From the NCBI RefSeq assembly GCF_000150275.1, contig NW_002060950.1:130679-194678 (forward strand): 64,000 bases of DNA. The letters run 5' to 3'. Below, in pieces: positions 30,501 through 43,826 of the stretch (position 1 is its first letter; every line of letters starts with the position of its first letter). The translations under genes and the position numbers were made by a program. The notes below the pieces were generated by a model. It was not told where the DNA came from. It ran no database searches and saw only the letters and a list, made by a program, of their open reading frames with translations. Origin of the DNA: Trichoplax adhaerens (lineage: Eukaryota; Placozoa; Uniplacotomia; Trichoplacea; Trichoplacidae).

Positions 30501-31282
30501 AGCATACAGTACGGTACACGGATACGCAGCAAAGCGACGGGAGTTTGCACTAGTAATAATAATTATAATCGACTTGATCCAATCATTCTGAATGAACGTT
30601 TAAGATTTTCGCAATTCACACAACACGAAATATTGTAGAAAGACAAACAGTTTACCGAAATGTGTACAGTATACAGTATATAGATGTACTCAATTATTCA
30701 TACTACTGCACTGTAGCCATCGCCTCTGGCCTCAAAAGTTACGGTATGATTTTAGTGTACTTTCTGTAGTACTTACCACGAGGTGTCTGCAATGTGCGGA
30801 AAGCGAACCTATATTCATGACTGTGCGTTGATTACAGGCCGTTACAACCGTAATTAGATGCGATATAATGTAAATAATGGATTTTAATAAATGATAGTAA
30901 ATCAAGGTCAATTTTCTTAAAAAGTAATCATAATAATAGTATTTCGTAATCGACTATGAAGATAGGATTAAGTAGCAGCATAGTCTGATTGTTTATTATC
31001 AAACAACATCAACGCAACGCAACGTAAAAGGTTTTAATAAAATCCATCCAGATAACTAACATACAGTACTGTATCAGGCTACGGTTCGAATCGTAAAGAT
31101 GACAGCATTGCAACACAAACCAGGGAAAACCCTTATTAATCTGCCTAGCAAATCACAGTTTACACATTTAAGATATACGTATAGCTTAATACGCGTATAT
31201 TCACTATCAGATTGTTATAACTATTACTATGGCATGTGCAATCCTGTTAAATTTTAAAAGTTTAAAATTCACTAAAATTGAT

Positions 31283-34259
31283 TTATAAACCCTTATTAAA
31301 ATAAACATATTGTGACTTATCGCCTCTTTGATTCATCTGATTTCGCAATTCCGGCTCCAGGTGAGAGACTAACATAGAACTTTAGAGTTCAAAAGACACA
31401 AGACAAGTATTAAGACTAAATAGCAAGAAATACTTTCATAGCTATAACATCTACCTTATGTAAAGTATTTAATTGGATGCATAGTAAACTAATAGTGATT
31501 ATGTTACTGCTATATTATTTAAGTAGGTATAAGGTAATGTCATAAAATGAAGGATTACAGTAATTTATTACTGTATTACTGCATATAGTAAACTCCTCGA
31601 TGCATATGATGAAAATAATAGAAATACAACTTGCCTTTCTTGAGGAAAAATCGCGCAGCAAGCAGGTGTCATAAATGTTAATCTAGAAGCAATTTTAGTT
31701 TAATTTATCTAATTATATTATAGAAACTTGCCTCCGTTGAAAATTAAAACAGCACTTAGTCGCCGTTAATCACATCAACAAATACTCGTACCATTTGAAG
31801 ACAATGTCGATATCTTCCGATAAATGTTACAAATTTATGTAGTACTTACAAAATTCCGGTTAATAAAATCTGTATAGGAGCGCGAACATAAGGCATTCTC
31901 TAGAGATTGTCATGTCAAAAGAATTAAATTAAATGCTACCTATTAATTAATACGAATACTACATAACATTTAGGAAGTGAAAAACTAACGAATTAACTGT
32001 GTCGAAAATCGATGATTTAATAAGATATCATAATCTAATCTTAATCGAAAATTAAAATTTGCTTTAGCAGTAGTTACATTATCATAACTACAATACCAAT
32101 CTTTTACCTGAATACTGGGTTTCTTGTCTAAGAAATTCATTACTATAGGTGATAAAACTTTACGCACAATAACACATTTAGTTTTAAGTTTGAACAGGCA
32201 AAGTCATAAACTTATTTTCTTTCAAAAGCTTCACTATTTGTAACGTATCTTTCCTATTTATTATACACAATCTTGCAAATGAAAAATTATAAATTGAATA
32301 CTTGAAATAAGAAATGATAACTTCAGAACTGAGAATCTATTTTTTACCGCATAGAGATCTTTTTTTAAAAATTATACGGTATGTAACATAATTATAGTTT
32401 GACGCGTTCAATACTTGGCACTAAAAGATAGATATCGTACTGTACGAGCATACCTTTGAAATATACAGAAAATATTAACTTAAATATGCATTACCTCATA
32501 CTATACTCGTAAATACGTTAAAAATAAATTATTCATGATCTTTTTTATACAGTTAACGTTAATATCGCTATGGGACATAATATTAAACGTTCATCTTACT
32601 GTATTTATTAAGTGCAGTTTTGCAACTAATACCTAGCAAATAACTAAGGTACGTACTGTACGAATTCTACATTTTAATAAAAGACAACTTCATATTTGTC
32701 CGTAAGAATATATACTGCGAAAAGTGGAATGGTAACACATACTCATTGCAGGAGACGCCATAGCAATCCTAGAAAATACAACTTGAGCAATAGCATTCCT
32801 AGCAGCTATCTAATAAACATATAAAGCAGATACCGATTGTCATAAAATTATAAACAGCACATTTATTTAATAACGAAATTGCCGAAAAATCTTTATTTAA
32901 CAGGAAGTGAAATATATGCATTCAATAAATTCTTACCTTTGAGTATCCAATAGAGGTTCCATCCTTATCTTTAACTAATATCCCTTCAGACAGTTCTTTT
33001 TGTCGCATCATCGGAATGTTAATACAATTAGCAGCTGCTACAGCAGCGAATGGAATAAACCTACCGACCAATGGTGGAGCTTTCTATTGGTCAAATTTAA
33101 ATTAAATTGCAATATCATGGCTTGCAGCATAATATAATAAACCGAGATTCTACGCGTTGTTTCGATATGAATTACGATTTTTATTTAAATTTATAATCAA
33201 ATAAAGCTGGCTTACATGAGCTACTGAGTTTAGTCCAATTGCTGTAGTGACTGCACCAGTCGTAGCGAAGAAGTATGGAAAGAAAAGTTCTCTAAAAACA
33301 TATGAGCTCTAAATCACATTGATGCATTAGCCAGTTGCATCAATAACTTCTGCAATATCTGCAGCAGCTATAATTACATCTACGGAAAGATTTCACCCAG
33401 AAATAAATTATCGTATAGCTCACCGGTAGCTAGGCGATTTACCGCTTCTATTAGTATAATTAACAACGGCATTAAATGACTGATTAATCCATTGCCAAAA
33501 AATAACGGCGGGTGTTGATCTATTTAAAGAGATTAATAAAAGAATTTAGTTAACTTTAATTTATTAGCTCAGTGAATAAAGTACGTACTAAAAAAAGAAT
33601 AACCAAATATTGTTGCTTTAATATACTGGTAATGTCCAATATTATAAACGCTTACTTATAAAATGTTAGCATGGAGCCAATAATAGCCATGTTGCAAGGG
33701 GCCTGTGCTGACATGCGCCCTATTAGAATCATTTTTTCACCAGTCTCAGGGTGGAATGCGGAATCATAAATTTGTTTTGCTTTCCATAACTCTTTTACAG
33801 TAGTATTTGGTGGCTCTTTGCCTTGTCTAAAAATAGTTATTTACAAAATATATAAGTATATGTACATTGCCAAACAAAAATTAGCAATTGCTAAATACCA
33901 TTAGCATCAACAAGCGAAAGTTCCTATAGCAGCATTAAGGAGAACATGTCATGGAACGGATCTTAATTTAAGATATTATCCATATATTGCATAGAGCATA
34001 CGATTATTTTAAGTTTAAGATTAATTATTAGTACGTATCTAAAAGTAATTTATCTCCAAACATACTTATAAGCGCTGATCAATTTTTTGGAAGAATCTAA
34101 CGCTGCATCAGAGTAGAATATATTGAATGGATTTGCTGAGGTAAAGAAGTGCTTCAGTCTACCGACATAATGACGTTGGTCCCATCTAGGAGAGTCTAAA
34201 TCTAACCTATCGCGATTGATCTTATTATAATCTGATGATCCTCGGTCATTGCTAGTCAT
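31283..34259 (-). CDS. SFXN: Sideroflexin (mitochondrial serine/amino-acid carrier)
   Basis: Multi-pass inner-mitochondrial-membrane protein; SFXN1/3 import serine for one-carbon metabolism. Ten exons join in phase: 34259-34066, 33826-33656, 33519-33424, 33291-33216, 33083-32937, 32809-32743, 32157-32108, 31899-31850, 31682-31635 and 31379-31283. The product is 331 residues (human SFXN1 322). Diagnostic segments are [16 protein letters not shown] near the start, [58 protein letters not shown], and the family-typical C-terminus VYFNKGL. The ATG at 34257-34259 was chosen because no ATG lies upstream in frame. The donor after exon 9 is GC (CTTTCTTGCC on plus, read as AAAG|GCAAGT), giving a GC-AG intron. 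SFXN1/3 type is favoured by these motifs. Confidence 0.95.
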
Positions 34260-35358
34260 TACTCGTATATGTCTAATCGATTTCTGGTAATTTGATAACA
34301 AAAATACAGCCTTCACATAAAGCTATTACTATAAATTGTACATAAAATAAATGGAGGCATTCGACTTCGCCGCAGTTTCAACACATGCAGTGATATAAAG
34401 GCTACAAGGCACTAACGGATTGAATCGATAACATCTACTGTATCATAAATTGTATTGCACTTGTATACAAAAATATTAAATCTCTAACGAAGTACGTACA
34501 GTATGGTACTATTCAGCTATTCTGCCCAGATGTTTGCCAAAAAACATATTGTAAATTTACTGATCAAATACGATCGCAGATTTCAGTAGTTTATGCAACA
34601 TATTTCGCTACATTTTATCTCCATTCTAACTGCCAGGTTTGTAACTATTTAACTATCTTGTAGTTTGAGAATGGTTTTGCGCGGATATTATAATCCTTTC
34701 CATCATAATTGTAATCTTAAATGTGATCGCTTACAATTAATCAAATCTTGAAAAAGAAGTTAAAGTACGCGTATACTGCTGATTATTCTATCTTATTCAT
34801 TTATATCTAGTGGTACTGTATACCCGTATTTACTGTACTGTACTGTATAGTAATTGCCGTATCTGCAATTACAGGACTAATCTGCAAAATAATCAATTAA
34901 TTATAAACAGTTATCATGAATTGTAAACTAACGTACAAAATCGACAGTGAGCTTGTAGCCAACTTCATTATCGATTTTCTACTGCAATGAATTGTTAGTA
35001 ATTAAAGAGCATTCGGTTAAACGCTTCTTCGTCAAAACTAACTGTACTTGTACTGTACAGTACTGTAGTGTAGAACTATAGATCCCGCCGCTTTTTAAAA
35101 TGTTTTGTGTACTTTATATGAAGTGAAGCTTGAATGGGTTTCGGACGGATATCGTGACCTTTACTTAATTTGCACACTGCCGTACAGTGTACACTGTACT
35201 GTACGTTATATAGAGACCAGTGTACAGTACAGTACCTTACTACTGTATATCGCGTTCAGAGATTGTTGACTAGTACTTTACAGCTAAAATAGGAATAAAT
35301 ATATAAATATATAATTAAAACAATAATAATAGTTATAACTAAACTCTACTCATCTAGC
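34260..35358. other. Divergent intergenic region with GTAC blocks
   Basis: Shared 5' flank of the sideroflexin and SPATA24 genes. GTAC-type blocks sit at about 34812-34848, 35041-35070 and 35180-35236, the last within 125 bp of the SPATA24 start. No gene seen. Confidence 0.65.
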
Positions 35359-37107
35359 ATGGACGATTACGGGATATTTTATCCAAATAGTAAATCTTTA
35401 CAACAATTGCAAGTGCCAACCAATAGGATGGCGCGTACAAAACCTTTCAAGATAGTTAGTTTTCAAATAATGGATGCCTGTGGCATATGCCAAAAGATAT
35501 TGACAAAGAAAGCTAAGCAAGTTAGTAACCTTTCAGCATTTGATCTAACGTAGATCACTATCTATTATATTATAGACGATAATTGAATTCATTAATAGTT
35601 AATCACTTCAGAAAATAAAGTATTTTGTAAATAGATTAAGAATCTACAACAAATTTATCATGCACACATTAGTACTGTACACTGCGTATGCTAGTACTGT
35701 AGATATTGCTGCACTATATTCAGCCGGATTACTCTTCCGTAGCACTGCACTGTACTGTACTGTACTGTACATTAGTGTACAATGTACATCAGGAATTAGT
35801 GAGTGGCTTGAATTCTCAGTAGTTAATGACGCTTTGTTCTCTAACACTCCTCGTTTACTAACTAGTAAACTAAATCTTTTCTACATATCGTCATCTCCGT
35901 TTTTATGTTGCCCCGTACCATTTGCATATACTGTGCATGTACATTGCACATTGTGCATTGCGTAAACATAAGCTGGCTACTCGACGAAGTGATGCAAGCA
36001 TGCGTATGTTGCCGAAAGAGATTTATGATCAGCAGGTCGAGAAGCTACAGGTGGGCATGTTTATTCTGCCTAATTTGGTATTAAACTGAATAGATTATAT
36101 ACTGTACAGTTAGGTCCAACATTAGCAGCATACCTTTTTTGCCAATGTAAACAGTTAACAGCATGGCTCCTTAAGTTAAAATGTGATAAGAGTACTGTAA
36201 TGCTATACGCGTATATCGTCATTGCCGATTTAATAATCCTTTACAATCCTGGAGGTGAATTTCTTAAACATCAAACATAATATACTTTGCTAATAGTAGA
36301 TGTATACCGTATTTATTCAGATCGATATACTGTAAACACATACTCGTATTTGTATATGGTTTCGCTGTTTTGTGAATGCAAACACCTATAATTTAGTCCG
36401 TTTTATGTATAGAATGAAGAAGTTGAGCACGCCAAAACAAAGTCTTTATTGGCGAAAGAATCAGAAAAGCTTGACTTTGCTCTAGGTGAAATCAATATTC
36501 TCAACAAGCAATTGCAACGTGAGAAGGATGCGTTCGAAGAAGCGTGAGTAGCAAGTTCTTATATCGGCAATTTATTATTCGTTATTAACGATCATAGTGC
36601 AGTCGCCATCGCAAGTTTTCTATAAGCTTATGCAAATTTATATCATTCGCTCGATTTTACGTATACCTCCTCTAGTTTCGGAGACGTGCAAGAAAAAGCT
36701 GCACAAGAATTCGCTACTGCAGATCAGCTTAAGAGTAAATGTTCAGGTAACGTTGAAGCATATCCATTCTCTAGGAGTCTTAATAATTTTCAGTGGTCCA
36801 TACTTTAATACAAAGAGGCACTCTTATTATAAGTACTCGTTCTAAGAAAATTTACACGCGAAATTTTTAATTTTAAATGAATTTTAATCTATTTGATCTA
36901 GAAATGGCAATAGTTTGTAACCGGCAGGAAGACTCCATTGGAGCTAAAGAGATAAAGATACGCGAGCTAAAAGCTCGCTTAGCAAAACAAAGAGAAGCTC
37001 ACAGACTACAGCTATCAGAAATGGCTATTAAAATGCAACAAGAAGTATACATGAGTAAGCGATCGTTGCAAGGAGGAACAACTTTTCACGGAAGCGAAAA
37101 TCACTGA
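35359..37107 (+). CDS. SPATA24: SPATA24-like coiled-coil protein
   Basis: Homologue of spermatogenesis-associated protein 24, a small coiled-coil protein. Five exons join in phase: 35359-35520, 35973-36050, 36413-36543, 36676-36746 and 36902-37107, giving 215 residues (human about 205). The third exon is the clearest match: EHAKTKSLLAKESEKLDFAL followed by INILNKQLQREKDAFEEA parallels the human protein closely. The last exon has the conserved pattern of IRELKARLAKQREAH and MQQEVYMSKRSL. Residues from about 65 on are predicted coiled coil. The first exon is poorly conserved and its frame rests on splice phase. Biochemical role is not established; testis expression is known in mammals. The gene is head to head with sideroflexin. 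Confidence 0.85.
35670..35785. repeat. GTAC-type block in SPATA24 intron 1
   Basis: TGTAC/GTACT units, including four tandem copies near 35752-35770, inside the first intron. It shows that the arrays are not strictly outside transcription units. Confidence 0.65.
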
Positions 37108-37871
37108 TTCTAATATTCCGATTGGTACATTTAGTTGTCAAATTATGATTTATAATCAGCGCTACTTAACCTTTCGAAATGCAATATAATTCTATAATCT
37201 CAAATATATCGTATTATCTTCAATACAGAAATCTTGAAGTTCGTCTCCTATGTTCATTGAAGATCGAGAATAGTACAGTAGTACAGTACTGTATTATTTG
37301 ATGCAAAAGTAAGTAGAGCAGAGACCAAATCATTGGAATTTGTGGTGCAAGCTAAAAAACATAGTTGATAGATGTAAAAGAAAAGACGTTTGATTTATAG
37401 AGACCGATATTCTATTTTTTGACTGTGGCAACACTCTAAAATACTATTTAGTGCTTTGCAACGAGCGAATATGATTCGTAAGTTTTATCTCATAATATTC
37501 TACAGTAAAAGACAATATGGTATTCTAAACAAACCTTAATTGTGGAATATTTACCTAAGCGGTGGTTTGCTACTTGCAAAACCGTTGGTGATTGACCTAA
37601 TGGTAGACAATGTTTCTTCTTAGTATCTGAAAATGTATGATTGATAGGAAAGAAAGATACCACTGTAATACTACGTGATTAGATTGAATTTATTCATTGA
37701 ATGCCGATCTTGTAAATACCACTTGATTTTGTAGTGTGATTGCTAGTTAAGTAAGACAGCGACATTTGTATACTTATTGCTGTTTTAGATAATGAATTTC
37801 AGCCATTACCGTATTTTTATCTATTTTGTTTAAAAAATTTGCAACTTTGTCAGACAGTAAAACCTATACTT

Positions 37872-38146
37872 CTGCCTACTAAAGTACGCATATCGCATTA
37901 TTGATAAAATAACTAAATACGAAGAACACGGTGTTCATTTCTGCCTACTAAAGTACGCATATCGCGTATTTAATAAAATAACTAAATATGAAGAAGATGG
38001 CGTTCATTTCTGCCTACGAAAGTACGCATATCGCATATTTAATAAAATAACTAAATATGAAGAACAAGGTGTTGATTTCTGCCCACTAAAGTACGCATAT
38101 CGCATTTTTAATTAGTAAAATAACTAAATATGAAGAACATGGCTAT
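37872..38146. repeat. Four-copy 69-bp tandem repeat
   Basis: Copies start at 37872, 37941, 38010 and 38079, each 69 bp apart, the last slightly degenerate with a small insertion. The shared core is CTGCCTACTAAAGTACGCAT. Because 69 is a multiple of three, one plus-strand frame stays open from 37861 to a TAG at 38113, repeating a 23-residue unit with the core KYAYRIFNKITKYEE. There is no ATG and no obvious splice site, so it is annotated as a minisatellite between SPATA24 and FOXRED1. Confidence 0.85.
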
Positions 38147-38461
38147 CATACATACGTAGGTGTAGCGTATTACTATGTAAACTTTGCCCTCCTCCTTTCA
38201 TTGCTTTACTAACCCGATAAATTGCTTTACACACGAGGTTATCTGCTAATATTATGGCTTATTACGTTATAGTGTTATACTGTGCAGAAAATTAATTTTA
38301 TTAAATTTACAAATTAGCAGTTAATCGAACTCGGAACTACTATTCATCATCACAAGGTATTTTGGTACCGTAACGATTTACGACGTAAGTGTGAAAATGC
38401 TATACAGTACGTCTAGCCCAAGCGAGCTGCAGGCGGGAATACTAATCGATAATGTAAAGCA

Positions 38462-38795
38462 CAGCAACGAAGTACAGCATACAATACACTACTGTACTGT
38501 ATACATTAGGTAGTCAGTGAGCTATATACTGTACATTGTACAGTAGCTTGGTTCAGATTGAACTTGATAGAAAGGTCAGCTCAAGCAGATACGCTCTTTG
38601 CTAAGTATACTGTAAACACTATACTGAGTCAGCTTACAGTACAGTACGTACAGTAGGTGTAGTACTTTCATCCTTGCACTACAGTACTGTACAGTACAGT
38701 ACTTAATGTGCTACTGTTACTGTACTGTACAGTACAGTACTGTACAGTATACAGTACTGTACAGTGTACAGTAGTGTACAATGTACTGTACATGT
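38462..38795. repeat. GTAC-W arrays upstream of FOXRED1
   Basis: Blocks of GTAC tetramers with A or T linkers at about 38484-38545 and 38635-38795; the second is nearly pure repeat. They end about 210 bp before the FOXRED1 start codon. Confidence 0.85.
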
Positions 38796-39002
38796 AAATG
38801 TAAAGTCATTAAATGTTTACATAATATTTTTATTCAGATATCTCCTATCTGGTACAAATTAATAGCTGATATTAATTAATTAAATATACAGGAAAGGATT
38901 TAGTACCTTACGATAACACACCTTAACTCGCAGCTGAATTTGTTGCTTGATTTTTTTTATTTATAGGAGGACGAGTTTATGAGTTTTCAGCTGAACTAGA
39001 AA

Positions 39003-41443
39003 ATGAATCGAGTTTTAAGCCAGTTCTTACATAGATTACGCCCAACATACAACCCAATGGGAATGATAGCTCGTAGGCTATCGATGAATAGTGGACAAGG
39101 ATATCGCTTAGCCGATCGCGCTAGATATTCGTCTCAGACATCAACTTCTGCTTTACCTAAAAGTGCAGATATTGTGATCATCGGTGGTGGTATTATCGGT
39201 ACACTGGCAGCGGTTTACTTAGCAAATAGAATCCCTGGTAGCTCTATGTGCATTATCGAAAGAGATTTGTCAGTAAGTACTGTGCTGCACCTGTACAATG
39301 TACATTTGCACATATAAGCTAGCTTAGCCTACGCTCTTATACCTAAAAATTCTCACTTGAGATTTCGGCAAGTTCATCAATTTAGACTGTTATGTCTGTA
39401 GTCATGACTCAATTAGCAACGGAACAAATTAGTCCATATTGGTATAAGGTCTTAAATGTTCACGAGCATTATAATGACTCCTGATATTATTATTTGAAAT
39501 ACTTAGTATACCTATGCTTCCACGGTTCTATCTGCTGGGTCACTACGTGTCCAGTATTCTATTCCGGAAAATATTTACATGTCAGTTGAAAGCTTTAAAT
39601 TTTTGAAAGATATTGGTACTCATTTACAAGTTGAAGGTGATGACCCACCTGATATACAATTGATAGAAAAGGGCTTTCTATTTTTGGCTCCAGAGAAAAT
39701 GGTACCTCTAATTACGACATACAAAGGAATTCATGAGTTAGTCGGAATTTACTAAATTTATTTCTAGCGAAAATATTGCTATTTCATTGTATAGATTTGG
39801 TTGTGGCGTAAAAAATAATAGCTACTAGAAGAACCTGAGCGTTACTAGCAAAAAAATCATTTAGATCTTACTTTTCATACATCGTCAGGATATATATGTT
39901 ATACATTTTGTAATATAGTTAATAGATTGCACAATCTTGCATGGCTGAATTTAACCGCAACTTATGTTTAATCAAATGAGGTTACTCTATGTCGTGTACT
40001 TTGACCCAACCCGCTGTATGTGCTGATAATCTCATGTCATGTCGATAGAAAATTAGGCATACCAACGGAAATATTGCAGCCGTCTGAAATAAAAGAAAGA
40101 TACCCATGGCTCAATCTCGATGATATAGTCTTAGGCTCATATGGTAGGTCAATGCATCCTAGTTCCACGATTTCTGGAATCTACACTCATCTTGGATAGA
40201 CAAGCATCGTTTTACTTTCAGTGAAATGAACCATGCGTATTAATGACCTTTGCTTGTTTGACAATCTAGGATGTGATTATGAAGCGATGTTCGACCCGTG
40301 GGCATACTTAATGTGTGCAAAAAAGAAAGCTCAATCTATGGGTGTACGTTATATTGAAGCTGAAGTAAAAGGAATGGAAAGAAATGGAAATCGTATAGAT
40401 AATGTTTCGGTATATTAATGTAGAGAAAAAATATTTTTGTGATATTTTCATGTTAATGACATTTTCTAAAGTTATACTATAGTAGTGAATATAGCATATA
40501 TAAATTTTTAATGAAATACAGGTTGTAACAACCCAAGGAGAAAGAGCAACGATAAATTGTGGCTCAGTCATTAATGCTGCTGGTGCTTGGTCGAGCGGAG
40601 TAGCTAAACTTGCTGGTATAGGAGCTGAAGGTGCCCCTCCAGATCTGAAAACTCCATTACCAGTGGAACCATTTGCGAGATACGGTTACGTATTCGAGTG
40701 CCGTGATGGACCTGTAGACACTCCAGCTGTTGTTGTTGATGGAGTAACTGGTGTCGCTTTCCGTCGAGAAACGTCAGGTTTATTTGCTGCAAGCGCAATC
40801 CAAGCAAGTCGTAAATTTTACTATTTAATGCGTTCAGTCTCTTAAGTTACTGTTGAGTACACGCGTACTTCATTCTGCTTGTATCAATACCCGTCGATTC
40901 GTTCAGTTTTCTGCCTCCGTAGATGCTTAGCTTGATCCGTAGTATTGCATTTACATTAGCGATATCCTAAAATAATTGTCATACTTTTTAATAAAGGGTA
41001 AAGATAAAGATAGTTCCAAGCTAGAAGTAGACTATGATTTCTTTGACGAGGGAGTGTGGCCTGGATTAGCAACAAGATGTGACGCATTTAATGGCTTAAA
41101 GGTATAATGACGATCGAAATTAAGTTAACGTAGCTGTTAGCACCTATTAAACTGATATAATTAATTTCTACAATTTTTATTCTAACAGTTAGTATCTGCA
41201 TGGGCTGGCTATTATGAAATAAACACACTGGATAATAATGCGATAATAGGGCCGCATCCCGCCATTCCTAATTTTTATTTCTCTACGGGTTACAGTGGAC
41301 ACGGCTTACAGCATAGTCCTGCAGCTGGTCGTGCTATTAGCGAATTAATCCTAGATGGAAAATTTACAACAATGGATTTATCAAAATTTTCCTTCGACCG
41401 AATAATTCGCAATGAACCTTATAAGGAATTAGCAATGATTTAG
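39003..41443 (+). CDS. FOXRED1: FOXRED1-like FAD-dependent oxidoreductase
   Basis: Mitochondrial FAD-dependent oxidoreductase-domain protein needed for assembly of respiratory complex I in mammals. Seven exons join in phase: 39003-39272, 39507-39736, 40049-40143, 40270-40409, 40522-40777, 41004-41101 and 41189-41443, giving 447 residues (human 486). Residues 1-50 are basic and Ser-rich, compatible with a presequence. The dinucleotide-binding motif DIVIIGGGIIG is at about 56-66. Further matches to human FOXRED1 are SIPENIYMS, FDPWAYL, VINAAGAWS, PLPVEPFARYGYV, LEVDYDFFDEGVWP, SAWAGYYEINTLD and TGYSGHGLQHSPAAGRA. The acceptor of exon 6 (GGTAAAG|AT) was chosen because the upstream AG gives the wrong phase; it makes this segment shorter than in human. 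The D-amino-acid oxidase gene, of the same fold, follows on the same strand. Confidence 0.93.
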
Positions 41444-43110
41444 TAAGGATCTCACGGTATCAATCGATTGCGCTATCGTTTGCGTTAAATCGACAGCTAA
41501 TCTGCCAGAAATATTCTTTATCCGCTTGCCTCTTTCTCAAGATTGAAAATAAAATCAATTTTTAATTATTAGGTGAAAAGTCTATGTGCACCGACATCAT
41601 ATCCACCTGATGTTATACGATAATTTAATTTCCTCTTTAATATCTGATCAACAATTGATGAAATATATGGCGTTAAACAATAATTACTATAACCGTCATA
41701 TAGTATTAACATATCTATTTTTGAAACCTATTTAATAAATCATGATATAAATCTGGTATCATATTCTCCTATAAATTAAATTATTCAGAAACTTATTGCC
41801 GTCTAAATAATATTGGAAATTAAAGGCTATAGTAAAGTTTCCGATTTTAATTTCGAATAAATGAATGAAAATATTAAAATAGGATAAACATATGTAGTAA
41901 CTGTATTAATCTGTTATTTTAATGTATGATTCACAAATGCCAGTATGTTTTTGATTTTTTGATGATGATGATGGTATTAATAAATCTAAAATGCTTCATG
42001 GTAAGGCTTTTGTGTTTGCGACGGGACTCTATTAATACCTAAGATGAAGTCCTTATGCATTTCAGAATAAAATTTATTTATAGCTAAGAGACTTGCTAAT
42101 TCGTATCATATAAAATTTCTAGCCGTTAGAAATACAATTCGAAAGTTAGAGCATTTAAATAGCGAGAAATCTTAATCTAATGTTAGAATAGTTTGTCACA
42201 CTACTAGATTGGCGATGCTATGGAAAAGAAGTACCCATAGTCATTTAACCAATAATAGCTATATAGACAGACTCCATATCCAATTTTATCAAAAATTGAT
42301 TACTTCTACACAACTTTAACCACTTACAGGGATTTTACTGTAAGTTAGAAAACAACATATAAATCAAATATCATTATATCATTATCGAAGAATCCCTGAG
42401 ATAGATTTCTGATGTATTTAACTTTTGTACATTTCGTTGGTGAGTACGGTAGCAATCATTCTGCTATAAAGAATCACTATAAAGTATGATAACACCGTCT
42501 TCGATCCTATTACCTACAACACTGAAGAATAGTGAAATACAGCAATACTTAAATTATTGGCAAGGGTATCATATTAAACTAAAGATTTCAATTAAAATTC
42601 AGTAGTTATGGCTTTACACGGATGGGTGCGCATTCACAATATGTTGCTTTAAGATCCCTATTGCAGGTAAAGTCTGTACATATGATAGGTCAATCAATGA
42701 GTAAAATTACAATTATCGTCTATTATGTTACTACTGTATATACGAAATAAATATTTCCGCTTCATCTGCGGAGTATGCATAATTCTATATACTTCAATAT
42801 TAAAAGTCTTTCGACGATAATTAGTTCAAATCATTTGAACTTTTAGTAAGACTATAGATGGACGGAAATATTAGTTAAAGTATTGGTGACTGTCCCATAG
42901 TTGTACCCTTTGTAATTAAATTTTTTGTGTTAGTGTGCATATGCTTCATTTCATACACTAAATAACCAGTGTACACTTTATTTGTGTGTATACTTTACAG
43001 CATACGATCAAAGTTTTATTATTGAAACTGTCTGACCCTCTGACACCATTATAATTGGATGCAATATATATATACTTAGTTGCGTGCTATTTTACGTGTA
43101 AGAACTCTAT

Positions 43111-43130
43111 CGCTCGCTTAAAAGCGAGCG
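43111..43130. repeat. GC-rich hairpin CGCTCGCTT/AAGCGAGCG
   Basis: Two exact 9-base arms around AA, in strongly AT-rich surroundings. It is followed by GG rather than a T run, so it does not look like a simple terminator. Function unknown. Confidence 0.6.
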
Positions 43131-43770
43131 GGTTGTAGACTACTTTTAAATAACATAAAACTATGCTTGACTGCATTTTTCTTACGTGTGCAAATATACA
43201 GGCGCTGAACTCGTATGATTTGCTGATTTTTGTTTTATTTTACAACATATCACCTTAGGTTGATACTCTGCCCAAGGAGGCGTACAGTATTGCGTCATTA
43301 AGCTGAAGCTAATAGACGCTGGGTAGTCACGTACGATTATAATACTCCTCTACAACTAATAAATTAACACGAAATCTTAATGTCCAGTTTCTCAACAAGC
43401 TTGATATACAGTAAAATGCATAATTAGAACACAAATATATCAATGCACATTGGAAAAGATATCTCTAGATGGCAATTAATCTATATTGACGTCGGGAGCT
43501 ACCTAATAGCAGTTTTCTACCGATATAAAGTGAACAATAACAACTGAACCTCATAAACACCTGGCTTGTTTTACGCAGAAAAAATTTAAAAATTATAGCT
43601 AAGCCGGTTTGATTAATCTCTATTCCTGAAAAATATTTGTTAATGATACGCTCCAACATTATCTCAGCAACAATTTAAGTGTTGAAAATTATAATAAGCG
43701 AATAAACAAGACATGAGCAATTGGAAATATTTTACCAAGTTTACAGTAGTTATTTATGAACATAAGTTGA

Positions 43771-43826
43771 CTGAGGATAAGGACTACTAGAAAAAGAACT
43801 TTTTTCTAGTAGTCCATGCTGAGGAT
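43771..43826. mobile_element. 40-bp palindromic element with 8-bp flanking repeat
   Basis: Arms GGACTACTAGAAAAA and TTTTTCTAGTAGTCC are exact inverted repeats separated by a short centre. The direct repeat CTGAGGAT flanks both sides (43771-43778 and 43819-43826). The outer right end TAGTAGTCCATG is the exact reverse complement of the left end of the element at 24507. Shared ends plus flanking duplications suggest a miniature non-autonomous transposon or its footprint; the superfamily is unknown. Confidence 0.55.

Noticed and set aside
30097-30638. Opposing ORFs of about 140 codons
   Set aside because: Mostly GTAC repeat with intervening non-coding DNA; no family features or splice structure.
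31080-31095. TTCGAAT motif resembling a tRNA T-arm
   Set aside because: It is just the palindrome TACGGTTCGAATCGTA; no D-arm, anticodon arm or acceptor stem fits around it.
43111-43130. Hairpin as a transcription terminator
   Set aside because: No T run follows, and intrinsic terminators are not expected for these genes.
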